DNA from: a virus
Virus record (IMG/VR): IMGVR_UViG_3300027963_000344
Span: 1-23,661 of that record
Strand: one strand, 5' to 3'
Length of the DNA stretch: 23,661 bases
The position numbers were made by a program, and so were the translations under genes. Under the pieces are notes generated by a model, which was not told the DNA's origin, searched no databases, and saw only the letters and a list, made by a program, of their open reading frames with translations. This document shows positions 15,119 to 23,041 of the stretch, piece by piece. How positions within the stretch are numbered: position 1 is the stretch's first letter; every line of letters begins with the position of its first letter.

Positions 15119-18100
15119 TTAGATGCGGTAAAGATAGTCGTTTGGCTTACACGGGCCTGGGTCGCATTCAAGCGCCAAACAGCCCTCGGGACAATCGAAA
15201 TAGAAGAACTGCTCAAGAGGTGCAACGCAGCGGGTTGGGCGTCCCTGGAGAAATGCGCTCCCGAACTTGCCACCGTTGTTTACCGCCAACCCGTTTCCAC
15301 TCAACCGGCGCACCGTGTTGCATCCAATCTGGATGTTATCGACGTACCGGAAGAAGTTTCCGATCGAGGAGGTGAACGCTACGTCTGGGCCAGGACTCGC
15401 GCAGGTAAACGTCGTGGTCGTAGGGGTTCCGGTCACGATTACCTCGTCGTTGAATGAAGCGTTGCTAAGCCCCTCGACGGTCACGTGAGCGCCAAAAACC
15501 AGCTGGTGCGCCTTGTTGGTTGTGTACGTGGCGACGCCGGCAGTGCGCTGGAATCCGATGGGTTTGATTTCCCATGGGAAGTGGACCGGGCTGTTGATGC
15601 CGAGGAAACCGCCGGTTGAACTTCCAGGTGTGCCGCCATTTGTAACCGTGAACTGATTCGCAGCTGGAATGCTGAGAACTGCAAAAACTCCGTTGAACGT
15701 GCCATCTGTAACCGAAACCGTTGAAACCTCCATGCCGACCTGAAGCTCGTGAGCTGAAGCCGTCGTAAACGTGGAAACTCCTGCCGCACGCGTTACGGTT
15801 GAGATCGGTATCTGGTAGTCCGTCGGGTAATACCAGATGGATTTATTTACGTCGTGATTGTTGATTAGGAACACTGCATCCAGTGGAGGGTATGCAGTTT
15901 GATAGAACCACGATGCTGGGCCAGTCAAGAGAACGTCATTATTCTCAATCAGCATATCCTTGTGAGCGGCGATCAACGTCGAGTAGGTCTCAGGATTCGC
16001 CTCTCCCGTAGCGGCGATCAGCGTAAACCAATCCTGCACAACCAAGGAAACAAACGCCGAGACGTTCAACGCCGAGTTATGATGGATATGTGTTCCTTTG
16101 TGATGATAGGAATCGACGTAAAAGCAGGTGTCGTGGAAACCGTCAAAGTTGTTGTAGCTAACGTCCATCCCGCTGGTTTCACGGGCCGTGACAGCATGGA
16201 CAGGGCTCTGCTGGTTTACCACGTCAATGCCGCCTTGGACGCGGTTGTATTTAAACTCGCATCCAGAGGCAAAGATTCTCCGACTGCGGAGCATGATCAC
16301 CTGGCCGTCAAGGTAAAGGCCGGGGAGGATGTTTGGGCCAGGCGCGTTGACTGTAAACTTAAACGCGTCCGGAATGCTTACCACTGTCGAATTTACGTAA
16401 AGTGTGACGTTCGCTACTACTGCTGGAAATACGTTTGGTAACGCCTGAACAACAGTAAAATTCAAATCGTCTATAATAGATGCAACCGTCCAAGTTCCAT
16501 TAAATGAAGCATCAGTAACAATACCTTGAATTTTAACCGTTGCGCCAACATTGGCGAAATGCGTTCCATAAGTAGTATACGTAGCTATACCACCATTGCG
16601 CTGAGCAAATTGAACCGCAGTCATCGTCACCAGCACCACATCCCCCACCCTCAACGTGTGCTTCATCACGCAGGTGTAAGTCGCAACGCCGCCAACACGA
16701 GACACCACGTTGATTGGATTTACCAGGCTGGAGTAACCGCCAACAGCGCACTGCGTGTTTGCCTCCGCGTTTCCGGGGTACAGCGTACCTTGAATCGAGT
16801 TTCTCCCTTGGTAGCTGAAGTCATTGTTGAGCACCTTAGCGCCAACCGTGAGGTCATCCACGTTCATTGGCAGGAACGATTTTACAATGAACGTCTCAGC
16901 GTCAGCAATCCCGACTCCAAAGTCGTAGAATTGGTTATTCTGAACTAGCGCGTTCTCTCCGACGTGGTTGATTCCTGCGACTGTGTAAAGTGAGTTTACT
17001 CCAGCTTTTGTTTGCGGCGTAAGAGCCACGTTTGGATAAGCCCAAGCACGGGCGTTTTCATTTACTAATTTGTAAACGTATCCAACACTTGGGGTCACTG
17101 GTGTATTTGTTCCTACATTAACGCATGTAAATTGAGTTGGGCTTGGTGGAACTAATGTTACAAAAGTACCGTTAAAAGACGCATCTGAAAGGCTTTCAAT
17201 AAGAACAGTTTCACCTCCTACAAGACCATGCGGAGTTGAAGTATCGTAAGTTGCGATGCTTGCATTTCGTTCAAATGCAAAAATCTGAGTTGCTGTAGTA
17301 GGAGCTGCATTTAGGCAGAATACCTCTTCAGTTGAAAGAAATCCGGCAACTACAAAAGAACCATTGAAAGCCGCACTTGCAAATCCTGTGACATTTATTG
17401 AATCTCCAGTTGTAAATCCAAAATTCCACTGCGGATGCTTAGTGTAGATAGCATATCCAAACGGATTTATTCTTGCACGTAAAAGCACCACCCTTAGGTC
17501 GCGCTGAAACGAAAACGAAGTTACGTTAGTGATGTTGCCAAAACCAACAAACGAAGCATCATTTCCAGGGCCAGTGGTCACCACGTTGCTGATGTACTGC
17601 CCGATTGCGCTAATGTTAGTGTACGGAGCAGGTGAAATTGGAGGAATGTATGCCGGAGGAGGTACGGAATAAAATTGAGTCCCTGAAAGCGCAGGTGCGT
17701 ACAATGGCTTGTCCACGGTGTACGTGTTGATCCCATTTGTACGTTGCACCGATACGATCTTGATATCCGCAACCGAATTGTTTGCGTAGTTGCCGTCAAA
17801 CGTGATATCTTCGATCAGGGTGTTCTTGCAGTTGATGCTGTTCAGTGGCGCGCCTGCGTAAGCACCAGGTGCCCCTACAGCTCCAGACCCTGTGTAATTT
17901 CCCAGAGTTTTCAGCATTTGGATATTAAACCCAAAAGTGTCCCCTCTTTTGGTTGAAGCGTTGTCAGCAAACTTCAGGATCGTCTTTCCAATGCCCTGAC
18001 CCGTAAACACAACGTTGTTGATTACACCTGTGAAAGGCGGATATCCCATGACCAACGAGGATGTGTAGCCGCCGCCGATTAGGTTGATCCAGCCATCTTC

Positions 18101-18469
18101 GGTGACCAGGGAGGCATCGGGATATGCTGGCAGCGGCATCGACACTGTAAATCGCGTCGGCGTCGGTATGCTTAGGACCTCAAACCCAAACTGTGCAGGT
18201 CCAGTGCCGTTGAAAGTGCCGTCAGTAAATCCATACAGCGTAATCTTCTCGCCAACAACGAGTCCGTGCGGGGTGGACGTGTTGAACGTCGCAACGCCTC
18301 CGGTGCGGACACGGTTGATAATCTTCGCCCCAGGACTCGATCCAAGCAGGAATGTCCCCACTGGAAAATCGCAACGCAGCGCAGCAAACAGACATTCGTT
18401 GATCGCCCACGCGCTGTTTCTCAGTCCACAGGGATCTGCGCCGTAATCGACTGGGTTTGAAGAAGGCAT
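15119..18469 (-). CDS. Large tailspike-like protein with right-handed beta-helix and repeated HGL/FNG modules (1116 aa)
   Basis: I use the ATG at 18469, one base after the hub stop (1116 residues); the longer frame to 18541 would overlap the hub gene. The start MPSSNPVDYGADPCGLRNSA matches the beginning of phage beta-helix tailspikes (V-x-D-Y-G-A-D-P-x-G). Beta-helix-like Asn-rich turns are visible at about residues 735-880 (VSYNNFDGF, HIHHNSALNV, LIENNDVLLTG). About six copies of a 55-65 residue module are interspersed, with the pattern R..GVATY-x-T-x-x-x-H-x-L-x-x-G-x-x-V, then (S/G)-x-FNG-x-F-x-V and a closing -FT(V/C). The C-terminus is Cys-rich (TRCVAPLEQFFYFDCPEGC, then LECDPGPC). It probably binds or cleaves a surface polysaccharide; no active-site residues can be assigned by eye. 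No Shine-Dalgarno is present. Confidence 0.82.
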   Translation of the reverse strand: MPSSNPVDYGADPCGLRNSAWAINECLFAALRCDFPVGTFLLGSSPGAKIINRVRTGGVATFNTSTPHGLVVGEKITLYGFTDGTFNGTGPAQFGFEVLSIPTPTRFTVSMPLPAYPDASLVTEDGWINLIGGGYTSSLVMGYPPFTGVINNVVFTGQGIGKTILKFADNASTKRGDTFGFNIQMLKTLGNYTGSGAVGAPGAYAGAPLNSINCKNTLIEDITFDGNYANNSVADIKIVSVQRTNGINTYTVDKPLYAPALSGTQFYSVPPPAYIPPISPAPYTNISAIGQYISNVVTTGPGNDASFVGFGNITNVTSFSFQRDLRVVLLRARINPFGYAIYTKHPQWNFGFTTGDSINVTGFASAAFNGSFVVAGFLSTEEVFCLNAAPTTATQIFAFERNASIATYDTSTPHGLVGGETVLIESLSDASFNGTFVTLVPPSPTQFTCVNVGTNTPVTPSVGYVYKLVNENARAWAYPNVALTPQTKAGVNSLYTVAGINHVGENALVQNNQFYDFGVGIADAETFIVKSFLPMNVDDLTVGAKVLNNDFSYQGRNSIQGTLYPGNAEANTQCAVGGYSSLVNPINVVSRVGGVATYTCVMKHTLRVGDVVLVTMTAVQFAQRNGGIATYTTYGTHFANVGATVKIQGIVTDASFNGTWTVASIIDDLNFTVVQALPNVFPAVVANVTLYVNSTVVSIPDAFKFTVNAPGPNILPGLYLDGQVIMLRSRRIFASGCEFKYNRVQGGIDVVNQQSPVHAVTARETSGMDVSYNNFDGFHDTCFYVDSYHHKGTHIHHNSALNVSAFVSLVVQDWFTLIAATGEANPETYSTLIAAHKDMLIENNDVLLTGPASWFYQTAYPPLDAVFLINNHDVNKSIWYYPTDYQIPISTVTRAAGVSTFTTASAHELQVGMEVSTVSVTDGTFNGVFAVLSIPAANQFTVTNGGTPGSSTGGFLGINSPVHFPWEIKPIGFQRTAGVATYTTNKAHQLVFGAHVTVEGLSNASFNDEVIVTGTPTTTTFTCASPGPDVAFTSSIGNFFRYVDNIQIGCNTVRRLSGNGLAVNNGGKFGSAFLQGRPTRCVAPLEQFFYFDCPEGCLALECDPGPCKPNDYLYRI
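15395..18318. repeat. Six diverged tailspike modules (HGL...FNG repeats)
   Basis: In protein terms, copies lie at about 18318-18145, 17515-17305 (degenerate), 17290-17118, 16708-16440 (a truncated copy running into a full one), 15800-15635 and 15562-15395. Shared features are a G-(V/I)-(A/S)-T-(Y/F) strand, a His followed by (G/E/Q)-L, a Gly turn with V, an (A/G)-(S/T)-FN(G/D) turn and a final FT(V/C) strand. Copies differ greatly in DNA sequence and GC content. The fold resembles beta-rich modules sometimes labelled 'E1 FCCH-like' in phage proteins; that label is from memory and not verified. Confidence 0.75.
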
Positions 18470-18470
18470 A

Positions 18471-20510
18471 CTATTCGGAGAGTAGCGGACAGGCGACGCG
18501 GCTGAGATCGCCGTAGATATCCTCCTGGAGACGTTGAGCAACCATGGCCACGCGCTTGAGTCGGAAGCGGCCGGTGTTCACGTACCGCAGCTGGAACTCA
18601 TAGCCATCACGAGTAAATCCCCCGGTCTGCACATCACACTTGTCCGGAGGTTGCGGGAGGGCAATGCGCGATCTTGCGGGAGGCTGGTAGTATTTGACCT
18701 CTTGGCAGTTAATCACCGCAGGCGGGCAGGAAATCTCTCCTGGCTCGCAGTTGCGGTACTTGGCACAGTCTTTAATCTCGGCCCATGGTTGCCAGCACTC
18801 GCCCTCGTTAGCCTTGAAGTAGACCTTGGCTTCGATATTGCCCATCACCTGGTCATACCACTGCTCGGCGCTGACTAAGCGCTTCTTGTTTGTGGGTTCA
18901 CCAAACGTCAGTGAGCGGGTCTCAATGGTCCAATCGATTGGAACATCATCGTATCCATCGAAGTCGAACTGACCGTTCTTAGTGACCTCAAAGAGTCCGA
19001 TGTCTCCTTGATTCAGTCCAAACATAAAGCACCGATCCTGTTTCTGGATTCGGATCGTTAGCATCTGGAATACATCGACTCCGGTCCAGACTCCCTCCCA
19101 TGCCGGTGGGAGTTTTCGGCCCATTCCGGAGACAAGGTCGAAGTCCATTACTACAACTCCTCGGTGAACGATTCCGCGATTGTTGACCTTCTGAGGCTGA
19201 ATGGTCATCAGCAACCGATTGTCGAAGTTCACGGAGCTAGAAGCCGTCAGGTAAAACTCCGTGTCGTAAGCTATTGCACGAGTAACCTGCCGGCTGATTG
19301 GTGTGTTTCCAAACTCAGTAAAATCACGTCTGGCGTAGATCAACGAGCGAATACCGTCCTGAGCGCGGAAAAAGAGATCGCCGTTCACTGGCACGATGGA
19401 TTCGTGGTTGAACGATCCGAAGTTCAGGAGTGCGAATCGCTGGATTGGATAATTGAGATCCTTCCAAATGTCCCGGTCCACAGGCGCGTTAAACGCGTAA
19501 GTGGCGGTCGGGGTAAAAACCAGCAGGTCGCCATCGCCAAGGGACGTGTCCAGGTTGGCCGCGAATGCCAGACCTGTGATCGGGCCGCTTGAGACCGCAA
19601 AGGCGCCACCTTCATTAATGAATGTGTTCTCGGTAAATCGAATCACGCTGTCTCGGCCGTACGCAGGATCACCGTAGACCAAGTCTCCGCCGTAGTATTC
19701 CGAACCGCTGGCAACCCAAAGGCGTCCTTTTCCGTATGCCATCGGGCCGCCTGTTGGCACTTCTTCTCCAGTTGCTCGACGCAATGTAGACCCATTGAAA
19801 AGATAGGGCTGATTCTGAGTGTCTTGAATTATCAGCCAGTTTTCAGCCTGTTGAAAGTAAACGTGGGTAACCTGCGGGTTGTTGGTTGCTAGCTGGTAAG
19901 CATTAAAATTTGGCCCAAGAAGGGGACCTGCATCAACCCCTGGTGAGTACGTAGTAAACGTCGTTAGGCTTGGAGTAGTCTGAACCAGAAAATCTCCAAA
20001 AAATCCTGACGGAAAAGACGCACCTGGAGGTTCAGGCATTCTGACCACCATGCCGGGCGATAGTCCATGAGGCGCTCCGCAAACGTAGGTGGCGACGTTA
20101 GAAACTCGACCGCGAGTTTGAATCTGAAACTGGAAATTTATTGGCGTTATGTCTGTAACGCTGAATCCGGCGTTGATGTCGATCTGGAAGACTTTTCCCC
20201 CAATCGACGCAAAAATGTACGGATCTTCGTTATCTGAAATGTAGGTTCCGCAGCCTTGAAAGAAACCTTCTTTGAAAGCCGCTTGCACCGCAGCGTTGTA
20301 GTAACCGCCGTTGTAGAGCACGGTTGGATCGGAAAACTTCAGCAGCTTGGTCCAAATCCCCGGTCGCGCTTTCGGAAATCCTCCGCGTACCGTTGTGTTC
20401 ACCGCCCATGCTAGCTGGTTCGGTTGAATGAGTGAGGGCGAAAAACCGCTGTCCACCCCACCTTCAGCGGTGAGGAGGCCGTCTACTATGCGATTTTTTT
20501 CTGCGACCAT
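18471..20510 (-). CDS. Tail hub/stabilisation-type structural protein, beta-rich (679 aa)
   Basis: I start it at the ATG at 20510 (MVAEKNRIVDGLLTAEGGVD); an in-frame TTG at 20552 would add 14 residues. The 679-residue protein opens with GLLTAEGGVDSGFSPSLIQP and WAVNTTVRGGFPKARPGIWT, a pattern seen at the start of podophage tail hub/DNA-stabilisation proteins (T7 gp12 or P22 gp10-like place). The remainder is beta-rich with propeller-like strand repeats (VYFQQAENWLIIQDT, YGKGRLWVASGSEY, GDLFFRAQDGIRSL). Residues of about 128-192 hold one copy of the HGL module found in the tailspike. The C-terminal part is Cys-rich (GECWQPWAEIKDCAKYRNC, then EISCPPAVINC). It is the first gene of the minus-strand late unit, divergent from terL. 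The exact family is inferred from position and overall pattern. Confidence 0.68.
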   Translation of the reverse strand: MVAEKNRIVDGLLTAEGGVDSGFSPSLIQPNQLAWAVNTTVRGGFPKARPGIWTKLLKFSDPTVLYNGGYYNAAVQAAFKEGFFQGCGTYISDNEDPYIFASIGGKVFQIDINAGFSVTDITPINFQFQIQTRGRVSNVATYVCGAPHGLSPGMVVRMPEPPGASFPSGFFGDFLVQTTPSLTTFTTYSPGVDAGPLLGPNFNAYQLATNNPQVTHVYFQQAENWLIIQDTQNQPYLFNGSTLRRATGEEVPTGGPMAYGKGRLWVASGSEYYGGDLVYGDPAYGRDSVIRFTENTFINEGGAFAVSSGPITGLAFAANLDTSLGDGDLLVFTPTATYAFNAPVDRDIWKDLNYPIQRFALLNFGSFNHESIVPVNGDLFFRAQDGIRSLIYARRDFTEFGNTPISRQVTRAIAYDTEFYLTASSSVNFDNRLLMTIQPQKVNNRGIVHRGVVVMDFDLVSGMGRKLPPAWEGVWTGVDVFQMLTIRIQKQDRCFMFGLNQGDIGLFEVTKNGQFDFDGYDDVPIDWTIETRSLTFGEPTNKKRLVSAEQWYDQVMGNIEAKVYFKANEGECWQPWAEIKDCAKYRNCEPGEISCPPAVINCQEVKYYQPPARSRIALPQPPDKCDVQTGGFTRDGYEFQLRYVNTGRFRLKRVAMVAQRLQEDIYGDLSRVACPLLSE
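19935..20125 (-). repeat. Seventh HGL module, inside the tail hub protein
   Basis: The hub segment RVSNVATYVCGAPHGLSPGM followed by VVRMPEPPGASF, GFFGDFLVQ and SLTTFTTYSPG follows the tailspike module strand for strand (VATY, then H-G-L-x-x-G-x-x-V, an F-x-(G) turn and a closing FT strand). The surrounding DNA at 19790-20170 is more AT-rich than the rest of the gene. Confidence 0.65.
20479..20484 (+). promoter_or_regulatory. Shine-Dalgarno (GGAGG) supporting the terL start at 20488
   Basis: The sequence GAGGAGGCCGTCTACTATG places a GGAGG core about 9 bases before the ATG at 20488. It lies inside the 5' coding end of the divergent hub gene, so it may be coincidental, but it is one of only a few clear ribosome binding sites in this window. 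Bounds are approximate. Confidence 0.5.
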
Positions 20511-22326
20511 GACGCTTGAACCGATTGAAGGGCCACAGCAGGATTCCCGCAAGATGAATGAGAGCGCAGATTACCTGTCTATACCGTGGCGTACTAAAGA
20601 CCGCTTTCTCATCGAGGCTGAAATGGTTCGTCGTGGCGGTTACATAATGTCCGGCGGCGTCAAGTACGGATGCGGGAAATATCATCACTTCAAAGCAGCC
20701 ATGACGGCGCTCTGGCCTCACTTCGATTGGCACATCTGGTCTGACCTGCTGATCAAGACTTTCGCGGAAAATCAAGAGGTTGGAATCATGGGACCAGGAT
20801 CATCTGGCAAGACCTACACCTCCGCAGCTTTCGGGCTCTGCACGTTCTACATCTACCCAACTGGCACCTCGATCATCATGTCGTCAACGACGCGTGAGGG
20901 TCTTCAGCTGCGAATCTGGGGCTCGATCAAGGAGTTGCACAACAAGGCCAAGGCTCGCCGGGAATGGCTGCCAGGGCGCGTTATTGAGAGCCGGTTCATC
21001 CTTACCAGTTCTGACCAAGACGCCGAGGCGCAGGACTTTCGCGACGGAATCATCGGTGTAGCGTGCAAGGTCGGCGGTACGTTTGTTGGTCTCTCGAACT
21101 ACGTCGGACTTAAGAACGACCGAGTGATGCTGATCGCAGATGAGGCGTCTCTGATGAGCCGGGGATTCCTCGATTCAGTCGCCAACCTTCGCAAGAATCC
21201 TGAGTTCAAGCTGATCGCGATGGGGAATCCCAAGGATCGCAACGACGCGCTTGGGGTAGTCTGCGAGCCGCACTCTACGATGGGCGGCTGGGAAGGCATT
21301 GAGTATCTGGAGCAAACACGCACCTGGAGAACGCGGGCTCCAGGAGGGGTTGCTGTCCAGCTATGCGGGTACGACACGCCGAACGCGAAGTTCCCGAAAG
21401 GCACCAATCCGTATCGAGGCATCATCACGCCGGAGCAGATTCAGGCGGACTTAGATTATTACGGTCGAGATTCGTTGCAGTTCTCGATGATGAACCTCGG
21501 GCTGCTGCCCCGAGACGGCGGTACACGGCGCGTTGTGACCATGTCTCTGTGCGAGCAGAACCAAGCGTTCGATGAAATTGTTTGGCAGGGCGCCGACAAG
21601 ATCACGCGAATCATCGGGATCGACGCGGCGTACTCAGGCATCGGTGGTGACCGATGCGTTATGACCGACCTTCAGTACGGCCCGGACGGCACTGGGCGCA
21701 TCGTGCTAGCATTCGCTGAAGCGCCGATCGTAATCCCGGTAACGGCCGTCAAAGCGCAGCAGGCGGAGGAGCAGATTGCCGAGTACGTGCTTCTGTACTG
21801 CAAGCAGCGCAACATCCCGCCTGATCAAGTGGGATTCGATTCCACTGGACGCGGCACGCTGATGTCTGCGTTCGCCCGCCTTTGGTCGCCCGAGGTGGTT
21901 CCGATCGAGTTCGGTGGCCGCCCGACAGATCGTCCTGTTCGCAAGGGTGATCCGAAGACTGAGCGTGAAGCCTACGGAAAGATGGTCACGGCACTCTGGT
22001 ATTCGTCGCGCTTGCTGATCGAATCCAAGCAGCTGAGGAAACTCCCTCGGGAGGTCGCGGAGGAAGGGTCGATGCGTGAATGGGGAATCTCCCGCACTGG
22101 TTTGATCGACGTAGAGCCCAAGCACAAAACCAAGGAACGCATGGGCCGATCCCCTGATTTATGGGACTCTTTCGTGGTCGCACTCGAAATGGCTCGCCGA
22201 ACGGGATTTGAGATTGCAGGCGGGCAGGGGGTTGGTATTGTCAAGCGACAGACACCAAAGTGGCTGACACGTCTGTCAGATAAGCGTCGCACGATGGATA
22301 CTGAACATTCGCTAACCTATTCCTAA
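20488..22326 (+). CDS. terL: Phage terminase large subunit (TerL)
   Basis: This is the packaging motor ATPase/nuclease. In the 612-residue reading from the ATG at 20488, the Walker A loop is MGPGSSGKT (Gly at residue 102), Walker B is RVMLIADEAS (Asp 218), and KLIAMGNP supplies the coupling motif. The C-terminal RNase H-like nuclease shows its acidic residues in IIGIDAAYSG (Asp 379), VGFDSTGRG (Asp 451) and RSPDLWDS (Asp 557 and 560). I prefer 20488 because a GAGGAGG ribosome binding site lies 9 bases upstream; ATGs at 20509 and 20554 are alternatives, and 20554 would remove the overlap with the divergent hub gene. No small terminase subunit is visible in the window. The stop lies 4 bases before ssb, so the two are probably co-transcribed. 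Confidence 0.96.
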   Translation: MRFFSATMTLEPIEGPQQDSRKMNESADYLSIPWRTKDRFLIEAEMVRRGGYIMSGGVKYGCGKYHHFKAAMTALWPHFDWHIWSDLLIKTFAENQEVGIMGPGSSGKTYTSAAFGLCTFYIYPTGTSIIMSSTTREGLQLRIWGSIKELHNKAKARREWLPGRVIESRFILTSSDQDAEAQDFRDGIIGVACKVGGTFVGLSNYVGLKNDRVMLIADEASLMSRGFLDSVANLRKNPEFKLIAMGNPKDRNDALGVVCEPHSTMGGWEGIEYLEQTRTWRTRAPGGVAVQLCGYDTPNAKFPKGTNPYRGIITPEQIQADLDYYGRDSLQFSMMNLGLLPRDGGTRRVVTMSLCEQNQAFDEIVWQGADKITRIIGIDAAYSGIGGDRCVMTDLQYGPDGTGRIVLAFAEAPIVIPVTAVKAQQAEEQIAEYVLLYCKQRNIPPDQVGFDSTGRGTLMSAFARLWSPEVVPIEFGGRPTDRPVRKGDPKTEREAYGKMVTALWYSSRLLIESKQLRKLPREVAEEGSMREWGISRTGLIDVEPKHKTKERMGRSPDLWDSFVVALEMARRTGFEIAGGQGVGIVKRQTPKWLTRLSDKRRTMDTEHSLTYS

Positions 22327-22330
22327 CCTT

Positions 22331-22750
22331 ATGGCATCATTCAACAAAGTCATCCTGATCGGCAACCTCACCCGAGATGTAGAACTCAAGCACCTTCCGA
22401 AAGGGACTGCTGTTTGCAACCTGAGCTTGGCCGTCAATCGCCGCTGGAAGAACGAGGCCGGTGAGGAAAAGGAAGATGTGTACTTTGCTGAGTGTAAGGC
22501 GTTTGGGAAGCAGGCTGAAACGCTCGCTCAATACGTCAGGAAAGGGAATCCGTTGATGATTGAAGGCCGCCTGACCCGGGAAGAGTGGGACGACAAGAAG
22601 ACCGGAGACAAGCGGTCCACCACTCGGATTATGATCGAAACCTTCCAGTTTCTTAAGGAACGCAGCGAAGGTGCTGCGCCCACGCCGCGCCAGGAGGCCG
22701 CGCCGACCGCGCCGAAGCCTGATCTCGACGCCGATGATCTGCCGTTCTAA
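22331..22750 (+). CDS. ssb: Single-stranded DNA-binding protein (SSB)
   Basis: The 139-residue protein is a bacterial-type OB-fold SSB that coats single-stranded DNA. It has the N-terminal NKVILIGNLTRDVELKHLP strand pair, the VCNLSLAVNRRWKNE region, the YFAECKAFGKQAETLAQYV core, the LMIEGRLTREEWDDK segment and a short Pro/Ala linker, and it ends in the acidic DADDLPF tip. In SSBs that tip recruits partner proteins such as recombination and replication enzymes. The length is within the usual range for a phage or bacterial SSB, slightly short in the linker. It begins 4 bases after the terL stop without a Shine-Dalgarno. Placement between terL and the portal region is unusual, since SSB genes normally lie with replication genes. 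It may assist the RecT/RecE pair encoded about 20 kb away. Confidence 0.97.
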   Translation: MASFNKVILIGNLTRDVELKHLPKGTAVCNLSLAVNRRWKNEAGEEKEDVYFAECKAFGKQAETLAQYVRKGNPLMIEGRLTREEWDDKKTGDKRSTTRIMIETFQFLKERSEGAAPTPRQEAAPTAPKPDLDADDLPF

Positions 22751-22762
22751 AAATTAGGCCGC

Positions 22763-23041
22763 ATGAATTACAGCACGTTTCCAAACGGTGGATGGCAGTT
22801 CTACGAACCTACAACCAAATGGACCGCGCCAAACCCGATGAATTACGATTTTCATTCGATGGCGCGATTGATTCAGCAGCACAGGATCGCCAACCACCTT
22901 CCATCGTCATTTGAACAAGCGATGAGTGATTTGGAAGCCTACACGAAAGCTCGTTTTCCCCAGCAAACAACAACTCAATCCACTCAAACCAATGCTCAAC
23001 CAAGGGTATCAGGCTGTCGCTCGTGCGGTGGAAAGGGTTAA
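22763..23041 (+). CDS. Small hypothetical phage protein (92 aa)
   Basis: The 92-residue protein begins MNYSTFPNGGWQFYEPTTKW and continues with a TAPNPMNYDFHSMARLIQQH region, then a helical stretch (ANHLPSSFEQAMSDLEAYTK), a Gln/Thr-rich linker and a C-terminal GCRSCGGKG. The G-G-W-x-F-x-x-P-x-T-x-W-x-x-P start and the C-x-x-C-G-G-K-G end look like a conserved small phage protein, but I do not know its function. The final C-x-x-C may be a half zinc site. It lies 12 bases after ssb and its end overlaps the next gene by 50 bases. A weak TTAGG precedes the ATG. The place before the portal is usual for small head-region or accessory proteins. Confidence 0.78.
   Translation: MNYSTFPNGGWQFYEPTTKWTAPNPMNYDFHSMARLIQQHRIANHLPSSFEQAMSDLEAYTKARFPQQTTTQSTQTNAQPRVSGCRSCGGKG

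Noticed and set aside
18470-18541. Longer N-terminus for the tailspike
   Set aside because: It overlaps the hub gene; the start at 18469 gives the typical V-x-D-Y-G-A-D-P beginning of beta-helix tailspikes.
21706-22125. A 139-codon minus-strand frame inside terL
   Set aside because: It is antisense to the conserved nuclease domain of TerL and is therefore a shadow frame.
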